DNA from: Psychroserpens sp. NJDZ02 | GTDB taxonomy: Bacteria; Bacteroidota; Bacteroidia; Flavobacteriales; Flavobacteriaceae | Assembly: GCF_004843725.1 (NCBI RefSeq) | Contig: NZ_CP039451.1 | Location: forward strand, 246,501 to 310,500 | Reading direction: 5' to 3' | DNA length: 64,000 nt | The notes under the pieces: generated by a model | Database searches by the model: none | What the model was told of the DNA's origin: nothing | Seen by the model: only the letters and a program-made list of their open reading frames with translations | Part shown: positions 38,340 through 47,750 of the stretch, piece after piece | How the letters are laid out: every line of letters begins with the position of its first letter | How positions within the stretch are numbered: the stretch's first letter is position 1 | Position numbers and translations under genes: made by a program

Positions 38340-39278
38340 ATGGATAAATACTACGCTCCTTCGGGAAAATTTGACTCAAAAGCAATTCTTTATTTTATTC
38401 TAATCTCAGTAATAGCAATGCCTCTTTTAGGTCTAGCCTACTCGTATGCCATTTGGTATATTCCTATTATTTATCTTAATTTTATTATTGCAGGAGCTAT
38501 TGGTTTTACAATAGCTTGGCTAGTCTCTAAGTATGTTATTAAAATAGGAAAAGTAAGAAACAAAACACTTGCCATAATTTTTGCGCTTTTAGCAAGCAGC
38601 ATTGCACTATATTCTGCGTGGGTTGTTTGGGTCGATTTAGTCCTTAATATAGGAGAAAGTTACGGAAACTCAACAATAGGAATAGCAGCAAGTAATGTTG
38701 ACATCAATCAATTATACGTTTTAGCCACCAACCCATTAACCTTATTTGAAATAATAGCTAACATAAACGAATACGGTACTTGGGGTATAAAATCCGCAAC
38801 CGTTAGTGGGACTTTTTTAACAATAATCTGGATTTTAGAAGTCGTTCTAATTATTGGGGTAACATTACTTTTAACTAACGGTTCCAGAGTGCCCTTTTGC
38901 GAATTATCTAACAAATGGTTTGACTCTAAAAACCTACCTGCTTTTGATGCAATAGACAATGGTCCTGAATTAATCAAAGCTATTGAAAATGGAAACCCAA
39001 CCGCTTTTAATTCATTAACATTAGCTACAAAAGCTGATCAAGACCATAGCGTGTTTACGTTATACTCTTCATCTAATAACGAAAATTATCTAACGATAAA
39101 TAACAAGAAAGCAAAGTATAATAAAGAAGGTGCCCTAAGTTTTGATGACACCTTACTTGTCGAAAATATTTATTTAAACAACGAATTAAAAGACAAATTA
39201 GTAAACTTCAAACCAGCAACACAACCAATTGTAGATAATGAAGAGACTTTAGAAGAACCTCAAATAATTACGGAATAA
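38340..39278 (+). CDS. Membrane protein of unknown function
   Basis: 312 residues. Four or five hydrophobic segments fill residues 15-190 (for example ILYFILISVIAMPLLGLAYS and TFLTIIWILEVVLIIGVTLL). They are followed by a soluble C-terminal domain of about 115 residues rich in Asn and acidic residues, ending NEETLEEPQIITE. I see no catalytic motif and no family. The sequence TATATTTAG 24 nt or so upstream could be a -7 element. The downstream gene is an unrelated adenosyltransferase. Confidence 0.75.
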   Translation: MDKYYAPSGKFDSKAILYFILISVIAMPLLGLAYSYAIWYIPIIYLNFIIAGAIGFTIAWLVSKYVIKIGKVRNKTLAIIFALLASSIALYSAWVVWVDLVLNIGESYGNSTIGIAASNVDINQLYVLATNPLTLFEIIANINEYGTWGIKSATVSGTFLTIIWILEVVLIIGVTLLLTNGSRVPFCELSNKWFDSKNLPAFDAIDNGPELIKAIENGNPTAFNSLTLATKADQDHSVFTLYSSSNNENYLTINNKKAKYNKEGALSFDDTLLVENIYLNNELKDKLVNFKPATQPIVDNEETLEEPQIITE

Positions 39279-39348
39279 AACTATTATTTAACATTAAATT
39301 CTAATTAAGTTTTTCTGTTTTATTCTTTTTACTTTTAACTTGCATTAC

Positions 39349-39921
39349 ATGAAAATATATACCAAAACAGGAGATAAAGGTACCACTGCTTTATTTGGAG
39401 GCACACGTGTACCAAAGCACCATATCCGTATTGATAGTTACGGCACCGTTGACGAGCTAAACTCGTACATTGGTTTAATAAGAGATCAGGACATCCACCA
39501 ATTATATAAAGACATCTTAATTATTATTCAAGATAAATTATTTACTGTTGGTGCAGTATTAGCAACAGATCCAGAAAAAGCCGTTCTAAAAAATGGAAAA
39601 GAGCGTTTAAATATTAATAAAATCTCGGACGAAGACATTGCCTTACTAGAACGAGAAATGGATGCCATGAACCTTGATTTACCACCTATGACACACTTTG
39701 TGTTACCTGGCGGACATCAAACGGTGTCATTCTGTCATATTACCAGAACCGTCTGTAGACGAGCAGAACGCTTAGCATCAGCACTTAACGATTTAGAACC
39801 TTTTGAAGCCAACACCTTAACGTATTTAAACAGACTTTCTGATTATCTTTTTGTCTTGGCACGAAAGTTGTCCCATGACTTACAAGCAGACGAAGTAAAA
39901 TGGATTCCGGAGAAAACGTAA
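39349..39921 (+). CDS. Cob(I)alamin / cob(I)yrinate adenosyltransferase (PduO type)
   Basis: 190 residues from the ATG at 39349, MKIYTKTGDKGTTALFGGTR. This is the PduO-type ATP-binding N-terminus, with SYGTVDELNSYIG and CHITRTVCRRAERLASAL as the other family blocks. An in-frame TTG three codons upstream (39340) could also serve, but the ATG matches the family's usual start. The enzyme adenosylates corrinoid cobalt using ATP. No cobalamin gene neighbours it, suggesting a salvage or housekeeping role. Confidence 0.93.
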   Translation: MKIYTKTGDKGTTALFGGTRVPKHHIRIDSYGTVDELNSYIGLIRDQDIHQLYKDILIIIQDKLFTVGAVLATDPEKAVLKNGKERLNINKISDEDIALLEREMDAMNLDLPPMTHFVLPGGHQTVSFCHITRTVCRRAERLASALNDLEPFEANTLTYLNRLSDYLFVLARKLSHDLQADEVKWIPEKT

Positions 39922-40031
39922 TCACTTTTATAAAGCGCTGTGATTACTAATACTGCAAAACACTTTAGTATCAAGTAGTTCCCGTTTTGAAGACGTTCTT
40001 TTTTTTAATGAAAAAATAATTCACTTTTCTC

Positions 40032-40061
40032 TTGACTATTAGAACAAAAAATTTACTTTTG
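40032..40061 (+). promoter_or_regulatory. Predicted promoter for the DUF2795 gene
   Basis: TTG at 40032-40034, a 19-nt spacer, then TACTTTTG at 40054-40061. This is an exact -33/-7 match for the Bacteroidota housekeeping sigma factor, 23 nt before the ATG. Confidence 0.75.
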
Positions 40062-40084
40062 CAAAAATTAAATCCTATTAAGAA

Positions 40085-40306
40085 ATGTATTGGACACTAG
40101 AATTAGCATCTTATTTGAGTGATGCACCTTGGCCAGCAACTAAAGATGAGCTTATTGATTACGCCATTAGAACAGGTGCTCCTTTAGAAGTTGTAGAAAA
40201 CTTACAATCCATAGAAGACGAAGGTGATTCGTACGACTCTATCGAAGAAATTTGGCCGGATTATCCAACTGACGAAGATTACCTCTGGAATGAGGACGAA
40301 TATTAA
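40085..40306 (+). CDS. DUF2795 domain protein
   Basis: 73 residues, acidic (about 20 Asp/Glu). MYWTLELASYLSDAPWPATK followed by DELIDYAIRTGAPLEVVENL is the DUF2795 pattern: a short helical domain with a W-P-A-T-K turn. The C-terminal tail is Asp/Glu/Tyr-rich and probably unstructured. Function is unknown. It has its own promoter and its own terminator, and it lies directly upstream of secA. Confidence 0.85.
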   Translation: MYWTLELASYLSDAPWPATKDELIDYAIRTGAPLEVVENLQSIEDEGDSYDSIEEIWPDYPTDEDYLWNEDEY

Positions 40307-40323
40307 TAACACACAAATAGTAT

Positions 40324-40353
40324 CAAAAAAAGTCTCAATTAGAGACTTTTTTT
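40324..40353 (+). terminator. Rho-independent terminator after the DUF2795 gene
   Basis: Near-perfect inverted repeat AAAAAAGTCTC-AATT-(A)GAGACTTTTTTT, with A and T tracts on either side, so it could work in both directions. It starts about 18 nt after the stop and isolates the gene from secA. Confidence 0.85.
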
Positions 40354-40481
40354 GTGCTTTAAAATTTAGCCGAATGCCGCTAAAAACGTATATTTAAGCC
40401 CTTTTTCAAAAGAGCACAACACATAAAGTATTGAAAGCCTTTGCACTGCAGAGTATTTCACATTAAATAAAAAATAAAACT

Positions 40482-43400
40482 ATGAGTTTTTTAAATTCCG
40501 TACTAAAAGTATTTGTTGGCGACAAGTCTAAACAAGACGTTAAAGCCATCACACCTATAGTAGACAAAATTAAAACCTTTGAACAGGCTTTGATAGCCTT
40601 GTCACATGATCAATTAAGAGCTAAAACAGCCGAGTTTAAAGCTATTATTGCTGAAGCACGTCAACCGTTTAACTCCAAAATTGAAACCCTTCAAGCTGAA
40701 GCTGAAACGACTGAGGATATTGACAAACGTGAAGATATCTATCAAGCTATTGATAAAATTAAAGAAGACTCTTACACTGCTACCGAAGCAACATTAAACA
40801 CGATTTTACCTGAAGCCTTTGCTGTTGTTAAAGAAACAGCGAGACGTTTTAAAGACAATACAACCATAACAGTAACTGCTAACGAGTTTGATAGAAATCT
40901 TTCTGCAGATAAAGATTTTGTAACTCTAGAAGGTGACCAAGCCACTTGGTCTAACTCTTGGGATGCTGCAGGTAAAGCTATTACTTGGGACATGGTACAC
41001 TATGATGTACAACTTATTGGTGGTGTTGCAATGCACCAAGGTAAAATTGCAGAGATGCATACTGGAGAAGGGAAAACATTAGTAGCGACGCTTCCTGTTT
41101 ATTTAAATGCACTAGCCGGTAAAGGTGTGCACTTAGTAACAGTAAATGACTACTTAGCAAAACGTGATAGCGCCTGGATGGCGCCAATATTTAACTTTCA
41201 CGGGTTAAGTATTGACTGTATCGATTATCATCAACCTAATAGTGATGCGCGTCGTAAAGCATACAACTCTGATATTACTTACGGTACCAATAACGAGTTT
41301 GGTTTTGATTACCTACGTGATAATATGGCACATGCTACAGGAGATTTAGTACAACGTCCGCACCACTACGCCATTGTAGATGAGGTCGATTCTGTATTAA
41401 TTGATGATGCCCGTACGCCATTAATTATTTCTGGTCCAATCCCAAAAGGTGACGAGCACGAATTTACAGTGCTTAAACCAAAAGTAGACGATATTGTTAG
41501 TATCCAACGCAAGTATTTAACTCAGGTTTTAGTTGAAGCTAAAAAATTAATTGCAGAAGGCGATAGTAAAGAAGGTGGTTTCAAACTATTACAAGTTTAC
41601 AGAGGTATTCCTAAAAACAAAGCTTTAATTAAGTTTTTAAGTGAAGACGGTGTAAAACAAATTCTTCAGAAAACAGAAAACTATTTCATACAAGATAACA
41701 ATCGCGAGATGCCTAAGGTTGATGCTGATTTGTACTATGTTATTGAAGAAAAAAACAATCAAATTGAATTAACGGACAAAGGGGTTGAATACATCTCTGG
41801 AGCAGATAATCCTGATTTTTTCGTCATGCCAGAAATTGGTATCGAAATTGCTAAAATCGAAGCTAAAAACTTATCTACTGAAGCCGAAGCTGAAGCTAAA
41901 GAAGATTTATTTAGAGATTTTGGAATCAAATCAGAACGTATTCATACGCTTAACCAATTACTTAAAGCCTATGCTTTATTTGAAAAAGACACACAATATG
42001 TGGTCATGGAGAATAAAGTAATGATTGTCGACGAGCAAACAGGTCGTATTATGGATGGTCGTCGTTATAGTGACGGATTACACCAAGCCATAGAAGCTAA
42101 AGAAAATGTAAAAATTGAAGATGCTACGCAAACTTTTGCAACGGTAACGCTTCAAAATTACTTTAGAATGTACAAAAAACTGTCAGGTATGACAGGTACA
42201 GCAGTAACGGAAGCTGGAGAATTCTGGGAAATCTATAAATTAGATGTTGTCGAAATTCCGACTAACAGACCAATTGCAAGAGATGATAGACAAGATTTAG
42301 TGTACAAAACTAAACGTGAAAAATACAATGCAGTTGTCGATGAAGTTACAAAACTATCACAACAAGGACGTCCAGTATTAATTGGAACAACGTCTGTAGA
42401 TATCTCTGAATTATTAGGTAAAATTTTAGCACAACGTAAAGTACCACACAACGTATTAAACGCCAAGCAACATAAAAAAGAAGCAGAAATAGTTGATCAA
42501 GCTGGTAAGCCAGGTCAAGTCACTATTGCAACAAACATGGCTGGTCGTGGTACGGATATTAAATTATCTGAAGAAGTTAAAGCCGCAGGTGGTTTAGCAA
42601 TTATTGGTACAGAACGTCATGATTCACGTCGTGTAGACCGTCAGTTAAGAGGTCGTGCTGGTCGTCAAGGAGATCCAGGAAGCTCTCAATTTTACGTCTC
42701 TTTAGAAGACAACTTAATGCGTTTATTTGGATCGGAGCGTATCGCGAAGATGATGGACCGTATGGGATTAGAAGAAGGTGAAGTGATTCAGCATTCTATG
42801 ATTTCTAAATCTATTGAGCGTGCTCAGAAAAAAGTTGAAGAAAATCAATTTGGAGTACGTAAGCGTTTATTAGAGTATGATGATGTCATGAACTCGCAAC
42901 GTGAAGTTGTTTACAAACGTCGTTACAATGCCTTATTTGGAGAACGTCTACGTGTCGATTTAGCCAACATGATTTATGATACTTCAGAAGGTATTGCAGA
43001 ATCTAATAAAGGTGCTGGTGACTTTAAAAACTTCGAGTTTGAATTAATTAGATTCTTCTCTATGTCGTCTCCAATTACTGAAGCTCAATTTAATAAAATG
43101 TCAGCTTTAGATATTGCACAAACCATTTACAAAGCAGGTTTTGAGCATTATAAAGAAAAAATGGAGCGTAATGCAGAAATTGCATTCCCGGTTATTCAAA
43201 ATGTATACGAAAACCAACGTGACCAGTACAAACGTATTGTCGTTCCTTTTACGGATGGTGTAAAAAATATTCAAGTAGTCACCGACTTAGAAAAAGCATA
43301 CCAAACTAAAGGAAAACAACTAGTAACTGATTTTGAGAAAAACATATCACTAGCCATTATTGATGATGCCTGGAAAACCCATTTACGTAAAATGGACGAA

Positions 43401-43838
43401 CTTAAGCAATCTGTACAACTAGCCGTTCACGAACAAAAAGACCCGCTATTAATCTACAAATTTGAAGCTTTTGAGTTATTTAAAGCAATGATTGATCAGG
43501 TTAATAAGGAGGTTATTTCTTTCTTATTTAAAGGAGAATTACCTACTGAAACGACTAACGCCATTAGCGAAGCTAAAGACGTCCGTCAAAAGGATAACTT
43601 ACAAACACAAAAAGAAGAAATTCAAAACTTAGACGAACGTTCTGCACAAAACAGAGCAGCATCTAACACACAACCTCAACAACAAGTAGTAGAAACGATT
43701 GTTAGAGATCAGCCAAAAATTGGTCGCAATGATAAAGTAACGATCAAACACATTATTACTGGAGAAAACAAAACGGTTAAGTACAAACAAGCTGAGCCTT
43801 TAATTTCAAAAGGAGAATGGGTCATCGTTAACGATTAA
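40482..43838 (+). CDS. secA: Protein translocase ATPase SecA
   Basis: 1118 residues, the large form usual in Bacteroidota (E. coli has 901). Walker A is MHTGEGKTLVATLP at 192-205 and the DEVD box is VDEVDSVLIDDARTPLIISG. ATNMAGRGTDIKL and GRAGRQGDPGSSQFYVS form the second helicase domain, and WKTHLRKMDELKQSV is in the scaffold domain. Inserts near 60-100 and 350-480 account for the extra length. The C-terminus ends TVKYKQAEPLISKGEWVIVND and lacks the CxCx8CH zinc tail that binds SecB. It is a single-gene unit with a terminator. Confidence 0.97.
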   Translation: MSFLNSVLKVFVGDKSKQDVKAITPIVDKIKTFEQALIALSHDQLRAKTAEFKAIIAEARQPFNSKIETLQAEAETTEDIDKREDIYQAIDKIKEDSYTATEATLNTILPEAFAVVKETARRFKDNTTITVTANEFDRNLSADKDFVTLEGDQATWSNSWDAAGKAITWDMVHYDVQLIGGVAMHQGKIAEMHTGEGKTLVATLPVYLNALAGKGVHLVTVNDYLAKRDSAWMAPIFNFHGLSIDCIDYHQPNSDARRKAYNSDITYGTNNEFGFDYLRDNMAHATGDLVQRPHHYAIVDEVDSVLIDDARTPLIISGPIPKGDEHEFTVLKPKVDDIVSIQRKYLTQVLVEAKKLIAEGDSKEGGFKLLQVYRGIPKNKALIKFLSEDGVKQILQKTENYFIQDNNREMPKVDADLYYVIEEKNNQIELTDKGVEYISGADNPDFFVMPEIGIEIAKIEAKNLSTEAEAEAKEDLFRDFGIKSERIHTLNQLLKAYALFEKDTQYVVMENKVMIVDEQTGRIMDGRRYSDGLHQAIEAKENVKIEDATQTFATVTLQNYFRMYKKLSGMTGTAVTEAGEFWEIYKLDVVEIPTNRPIARDDRQDLVYKTKREKYNAVVDEVTKLSQQGRPVLIGTTSVDISELLGKILAQRKVPHNVLNAKQHKKEAEIVDQAGKPGQVTIATNMAGRGTDIKLSEEVKAAGGLAIIGTERHDSRRVDRQLRGRAGRQGDPGSSQFYVSLEDNLMRLFGSERIAKMMDRMGLEEGEVIQHSMISKSIERAQKKVEENQFGVRKRLLEYDDVMNSQREVVYKRRYNALFGERLRVDLANMIYDTSEGIAESNKGAGDFKNFEFELIRFFSMSSPITEAQFNKMSALDIAQTIYKAGFEHYKEKMERNAEIAFPVIQNVYENQRDQYKRIVVPFTDGVKNIQVVTDLEKAYQTKGKQLVTDFEKNISLAIIDDAWKTHLRKMDELKQSVQLAVHEQKDPLLIYKFEAFELFKAMIDQVNKEVISFLFKGELPTETTNAISEAKDVRQKDNLQTQKEEIQNLDERSAQNRAASNTQPQQQVVETIVRDQPKIGRNDKVTIKHIITGENKTVKYKQAEPLISKGEWVIVND

Positions 43839-43872
43839 ATTAACACCTACTTTGTAGGATCCGCTTATATCA

Positions 43873-43908
43873 AAATCTCGATACTAATTAGTATCGAGAT
43901 TTTTTTTG
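43873..43908 (+). terminator. Rho-independent terminator after secA
   Basis: Perfect 13-bp arms, ATCTCGATACTAA and TTAGTATCGAGAT, followed by eight T. It begins about 35 nt after the stop codon and is a textbook intrinsic terminator. Confidence 0.92.
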
Positions 43909-44034
43909 GTCACAACACGACTCTTTACCGTAATTAAATCACCTGCCAATCTATTACAGTAACGACATAGTTATTTTTATTTTGTAAATTGAATGACTAA
44001 CCAACTCCTTTATTGAGTACTAACACTTAATATC

Positions 44035-44451
44035 ATGCTAAAAAATACAATTGCCACCATTGTTGGATTTATAGTTGCAGCTACTGTCGTTTACATCATA
44101 GAAACGCTTTTAGGTCATGCCCTTTTCCCTTTACCAGAACATATAGATCCAAATGACCTATCCTCGATAAAAGCAAATCTACACTTGATACCAATAGGCG
44201 CAAAACTATTTGTTATTCTAGCACATTTTTCTGGCATTATAGCTGGTATGTTAATCGCTGGTCTGATTTCTAAAACCAGCATGATTCCTGCTTACATCGT
44301 TGGTGGATTACTAGTTTTAGCAACCATAGGCACTATAATAATGCTACCAAAAGCATTATGGTTTGCGGCATGTGATGGACTACTAGCCATTGCTGCTTTT
44401 TACTTCGGCAAATCTTTAGCGTCTAGACATGTTTATGGTGTATTGGTATAA
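44035..44451 (+). CDS. Small four-helix membrane protein, unknown function
   Basis: 138 residues. Hydrophobic segments lie at about 5-27, 58-80, 85-103 and 108-128 (for example IVGFIVAATVVYIIETLLG and AACDGLLAIAAFYFGKSLAS). A polar loop at 30-52 contains PEHIDPNDLSSIKANLHLIP. Proteins of this size and layout are common hypothetical membrane proteins in Flavobacteriaceae. No motif suggests a reaction. Its stop codon lies 32 nt from the convergent regulator gene. Confidence 0.75.
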   Translation: MLKNTIATIVGFIVAATVVYIIETLLGHALFPLPEHIDPNDLSSIKANLHLIPIGAKLFVILAHFSGIIAGMLIAGLISKTSMIPAYIVGGLLVLATIGTIIMLPKALWFAACDGLLAIAAFYFGKSLASRHVYGVLV

Positions 44452-44485
44452 ATAAAAGCAACCACTCCCCCATGTCCTTTAAAGT

Positions 44486-45961
44486 TTATGAAAACTTACT
44501 ATTTAATTCCGAAACAATAGCTTGCATTTTTATGTTTTTTGCTTTCTTCTCTAAAAACACAGCAGGTACGACTCTAACTTTGCAATCTTTTATCGCACAA
44601 CGCTCGCAAGTCACCCCAACGTTATGAGTAATAATTTTTGGATCATTTAAAAAATTAAGTTTACGCTGTAACTGCTTATTAATTAATAACCCAACCGTTA
44701 TACTCCTATGATGCTTATCCCTAAACGGATCTTTAGTTGCAGAAGAGAACACCAAATACTTAAAACCATCATCTGGATAGTTAGAAATCTGAATATCAAA
44801 TTCGTGTTCACTTTCACCTTTACTAATATCTTTTAGTTTTTGCAAAGACACCCAGCGTCTACAATAATGCTCATTAGTCTCATTAGCATGAGGAGATTGT
44901 TGATGTGATAAATGCAATTCTTTTTTCAAATAAAAGCGATCACTTTTAGCTTTGTGCGTAAATCTTAAAAAAAACAAATTCTGAATATTAAATGCCTTTG
45001 GCAAAATATTAGTCAGACGTTGATAAAAAGATTCTGGAGACGCATTAAAACTATCGATGGCTTCTAAAAACAAATCGGTATCAAAGGTGTCTTTTTCAAA
45101 AACGGTACTTAACTGTGCTTTAATTTTAGCATTTGGTATCACTAAGGCTCCAGCAAAATAAGAGGCATAAAAATTATTTAAAACCTGATCAAACGTGTCA
45201 AATTTAATCCAAGGAAACGTATATAAACGGTCTTCTATTTCCAAAAAATTATAAGCCAATTCTTTAGCGTAAATAAACGTACGTTGGGCTTCGTCAATTT
45301 CATTAGCAAGCAATAGTGTTTTCGTTTTAGGTACAAAAAGCGTTCTTAAATTACCCAAAGCTTCATACTGACTTAATTCATTACACGCAATAGTATACCC
45401 ATATTCTTCCACGAGTATCTCTTCTAAATCTGCAGACGTAATCGTTTCATTTAAATTAATTTGATAGGCTTTTGCAAACTTTAATACGCTATCCTCTAAA
45501 TCTTCAAAGTAATTATTATTCGCCTCCTGAAAAGAACGTACAGAAGCCAAATAAAAACTCTCTTTACTAAAATTATAATGTTTTGCAATTTTAATAATGG
45601 TACTAATAAAGGCATTGACTTTAGCTGGCGCATTGGCCACAATATCAATCAAGTTACTCTCTTTTATTCCAAATAATTCTAAAGGAATTTCTTTTAAAAT
45701 CTTAGACTGCAACAAGTCGCCAATTGGCGCTAAATTTTTATCCAATTTTAAAGACACCATTTGATCGTATGGCACATCTAATTTTTCTGAAAGAATAGCA
45801 ATTTTATCAGGTTTAGGATATTTTTTCCCATTTTCTATTTCGTTTAAATACGACTTAGACAACCCCGAAAGCTTAGACAATCCAAACAATGATAATTTTT
45901 TGTCAGTCCTTATCTGCTTTAGCTTTAAGCCGAATATCAGTTTTATATAATCTTCTTGCAT
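44486..45961 (-). CDS. XRE-family regulator of the RamB/ScfR type (HTH + IrrE/ImmA-like + DUF2083)
   Basis: 491 residues. The helix-turn-helix covers about 10-65 (KQIRTDKKLSLFGLSKLSGL then SKSYLNEIENGKKYPKPDKI). A central IrrE/DUF955-like region includes ETITSADLEEILVEEYGYTI and EIDEAQRTFIYAKELAYNFL, but without the intact HExxH zinc site. The C-terminal domain has cysteines in GVTCERCAIKDCKVRVVPA. This architecture is that of RamB, which controls aceA/aceB in Corynebacterium, and of short-chain-acyl-responsive ScfR proteins. It is divergent from aceB, which supports a role in controlling the glyoxylate shunt. Confidence 0.85.
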   Translation of the reverse strand: MQEDYIKLIFGLKLKQIRTDKKLSLFGLSKLSGLSKSYLNEIENGKKYPKPDKIAILSEKLDVPYDQMVSLKLDKNLAPIGDLLQSKILKEIPLELFGIKESNLIDIVANAPAKVNAFISTIIKIAKHYNFSKESFYLASVRSFQEANNNYFEDLEDSVLKFAKAYQINLNETITSADLEEILVEEYGYTIACNELSQYEALGNLRTLFVPKTKTLLLANEIDEAQRTFIYAKELAYNFLEIEDRLYTFPWIKFDTFDQVLNNFYASYFAGALVIPNAKIKAQLSTVFEKDTFDTDLFLEAIDSFNASPESFYQRLTNILPKAFNIQNLFFLRFTHKAKSDRFYLKKELHLSHQQSPHANETNEHYCRRWVSLQKLKDISKGESEHEFDIQISNYPDDGFKYLVFSSATKDPFRDKHHRSITVGLLINKQLQRKLNFLNDPKIITHNVGVTCERCAIKDCKVRVVPAVFLEKKAKNIKMQAIVSELNSKFS

Positions 45962-45983
45962 AATAGCAAATATACGCTTTTCT

Positions 45984-46030
45984 GCGAATATTCAATTTCA
46001 GCGAAAAACAACATTTAGCGAACGTTCGCT
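45984..46030 (+). promoter_or_regulatory. Putative operator: three GCGAA half-sites at 17-bp spacing plus a 14-bp palindrome
   Basis: GCGAA occurs at 45984, 46001 and 46018, each exactly 17 bp from the last, and the third forms half of the perfect palindrome AGCGAACGTTCGCT (46017-46030). The cluster fills the regulator-aceB intergenic region and touches the predicted aceB -33 element. RamB-type regulators bind short A/T-flanked TTTGC/GCAAA-like sites, so GCGAA is a plausible half-site. Binding is inferred from pattern and position. Confidence 0.6.
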
Positions 46031-46060
46031 TGTTTTTCTAAAATCTTTGTTATACTATTG
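46030..46060 (+). promoter_or_regulatory. Predicted aceB promoter
   Basis: TTG at 46030-46032, 20-nt spacer, TACTATTG at 46053-46060 (one mismatch to TAnnTTTG), 20 nt before the aceB ATG. The upstream edge coincides with the last base of the GCGAA palindrome. Confidence 0.55.
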
Positions 46061-46080
46061 TCATATAAAATCATAACATC

Positions 46081-47679
46081 ATGGAAAACACGCTTTTAAA
46101 AACCCCTCAGATTACATTCTCAAAAGACGTCACTAATTACTATCCTGAAATATTAACGGATGACGCGCTTGCTTTTCTATCTGCACTTCATGAAAAATTT
46201 AATCCTGAACGCTTAGAATTATTAAAAAGACGCACCAATCAACAACAGATTTTTGATAGTGGCCAATTCCCAGAATTCCCTAGAGAAACAAAAACTATTA
46301 GAGACACCGATTGGACAGCTGGTAATATCCCACATGATTTACAGGATCGTCGTGTAGAGATCACAGGACCAGTGGACAGAAAAATGATTATCAATGCTTT
46401 AAATTCTGGTGCCAAAACATTTATGGCAGATTTGGAAGATAGTAATGCCCCTACTTGGGATAATGCTATCTCAGGGCAACAAAATCTAATAGATGCCAAC
46501 AATAAAACAATCTCGTTAACGGATACCAAAAGAAATAAATCTTATACACTAAATCCTGACACTGCTGTTTTATTAGTAAGGCCAAGAGGATTACATTTAA
46601 ACGAAAGACATATTACCATCAACAACGAAGAGGCTTCTGGGAGTTTAGTCGATTTTGGGTTATACGTATTTCATAACACGAAAATACTATTAGAAAATAA
46701 TACCGCACCTTACTTTTATCTTCCAAAATTAGAACATTATTTAGAAGCACGCTGGTGGGATACTGTCTTTACTTTTGCTGAAGACTATTTAAAAGTGCCT
46801 CATGGTACATTTAAAGCAACCGTTTTAGTAGAAACAATTACCGCGAGCTTTCAGCTTGACGAAATAATTTTTGAACTTAAAGATCATATTGTTGGCTTAA
46901 ACTGTGGCCGATGGGATTACATTTTCTCCTATATCAAAAAATTTAGAAACCATCCCAATTTTGTAGTCCCAAATCGTGACCAAGTGACTATGACTTCTCC
47001 ATTTATGGATGCCTATTCTAAATTAGTAATTCAACGTTGTCACAAAAGAGGCATTTTAGCTATTGGAGGCATGGCCGCACAAATACCTATTAAAAATGAT
47101 GAATATGCTAATATAGCGGCTCTAGAAAAAGTTAGAAAAGATAAAGAACGTGAAGTTAAAAACGGACACGATGGCACTTGGGTGGCACATCCTGCCTTGG
47201 TTGCTGTAGCCATGAGCGAATTCGATAAGCACATGCCAACACCAAACCAGTTGCAAGTCACACGTGATGATGTGATTATAACCGAACAAGATTTAGTAGA
47301 AATCCCCAAAGGAACGGTTACCGAAGCCGGCATACGAAAAAATATAAACGTTGGTATTCTATATACTGAAGCTTGGTTAAGAGGCTATGGTGCTGTCGCG
47401 CTTTATAATTTAATGGAAGATGCCGCTACTGCGGAAATTTCTAGAACACAAGTTTGGCAATGGTTAAAAAACGAAGTGATTCTTGAAGATGGACGACCGT
47501 TTAATTCCGATTTATACCAAGCCTTATTTAATGATGAAGTTGAAAAAATCCTTACCGAATATGGTGAAGACACAATTAAAAACACAAAGTTTAAACTAGC
47601 CATCTCATTATTTAACCAATTGGTAACCGCCGAAACCTTTGAAGAATTTTTAACGCTTCCCGCTTACCAATACCTATAA
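46081..47679 (+). CDS. aceB: Malate synthase A
   Basis: 532 residues, the normal length for the A isoform. Blocks are MADLEDSNAPTWDNAISGQQ, VRPRGLHLNERH, VLVETITASFQLDEIIFELK, DHIVGLNCGRWDYIFSYIK and the C-terminal GSWVAHPALVAV-like segment GTWVAHPALVAVAMSEFDKH. It condenses glyoxylate with acetyl-CoA to malate in the cytoplasm. It is the first gene of the glyoxylate module and is followed after 71 nt by aceA, with a hairpin between. Confidence 0.96.
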   Translation: MENTLLKTPQITFSKDVTNYYPEILTDDALAFLSALHEKFNPERLELLKRRTNQQQIFDSGQFPEFPRETKTIRDTDWTAGNIPHDLQDRRVEITGPVDRKMIINALNSGAKTFMADLEDSNAPTWDNAISGQQNLIDANNKTISLTDTKRNKSYTLNPDTAVLLVRPRGLHLNERHITINNEEASGSLVDFGLYVFHNTKILLENNTAPYFYLPKLEHYLEARWWDTVFTFAEDYLKVPHGTFKATVLVETITASFQLDEIIFELKDHIVGLNCGRWDYIFSYIKKFRNHPNFVVPNRDQVTMTSPFMDAYSKLVIQRCHKRGILAIGGMAAQIPIKNDEYANIAALEKVRKDKEREVKNGHDGTWVAHPALVAVAMSEFDKHMPTPNQLQVTRDDVIITEQDLVEIPKGTVTEAGIRKNINVGILYTEAWLRGYGAVALYNLMEDAATAEISRTQVWQWLKNEVILEDGRPFNSDLYQALFNDEVEKILTEYGEDTIKNTKFKLAISLFNQLVTAETFEEFLTLPAYQYL

Positions 47680-47684
47680 AAAAA

Positions 47685-47715
47685 ATCCTGCGATTGCTGT
47701 AACAATCAACAGGAT
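47685..47715 (+). other. Intercistronic hairpin between aceB and aceA
   Basis: ATCCTG-c-GATTG, 6-nt loop, CAATC-aa-CAGGAT: an 11-bp imperfect stem. There is no T tract on the plus-strand side, so it is unlikely to be a full terminator. It fits an mRNA processing or stabilising element that sets aceB and aceA levels separately. The T tract present on the other strand could stop antisense transcription. Confidence 0.5.
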
Positions 47716-47750
47716 CTAATTATTAATAATAAATAACATAGTACAAAATT

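Noticed and set aside
47685..47715. Hairpin after aceB called as a terminator
   Set aside because: No T tract follows on the plus strand, and aceA has no clear separate promoter; an intercistronic processing element fits better.
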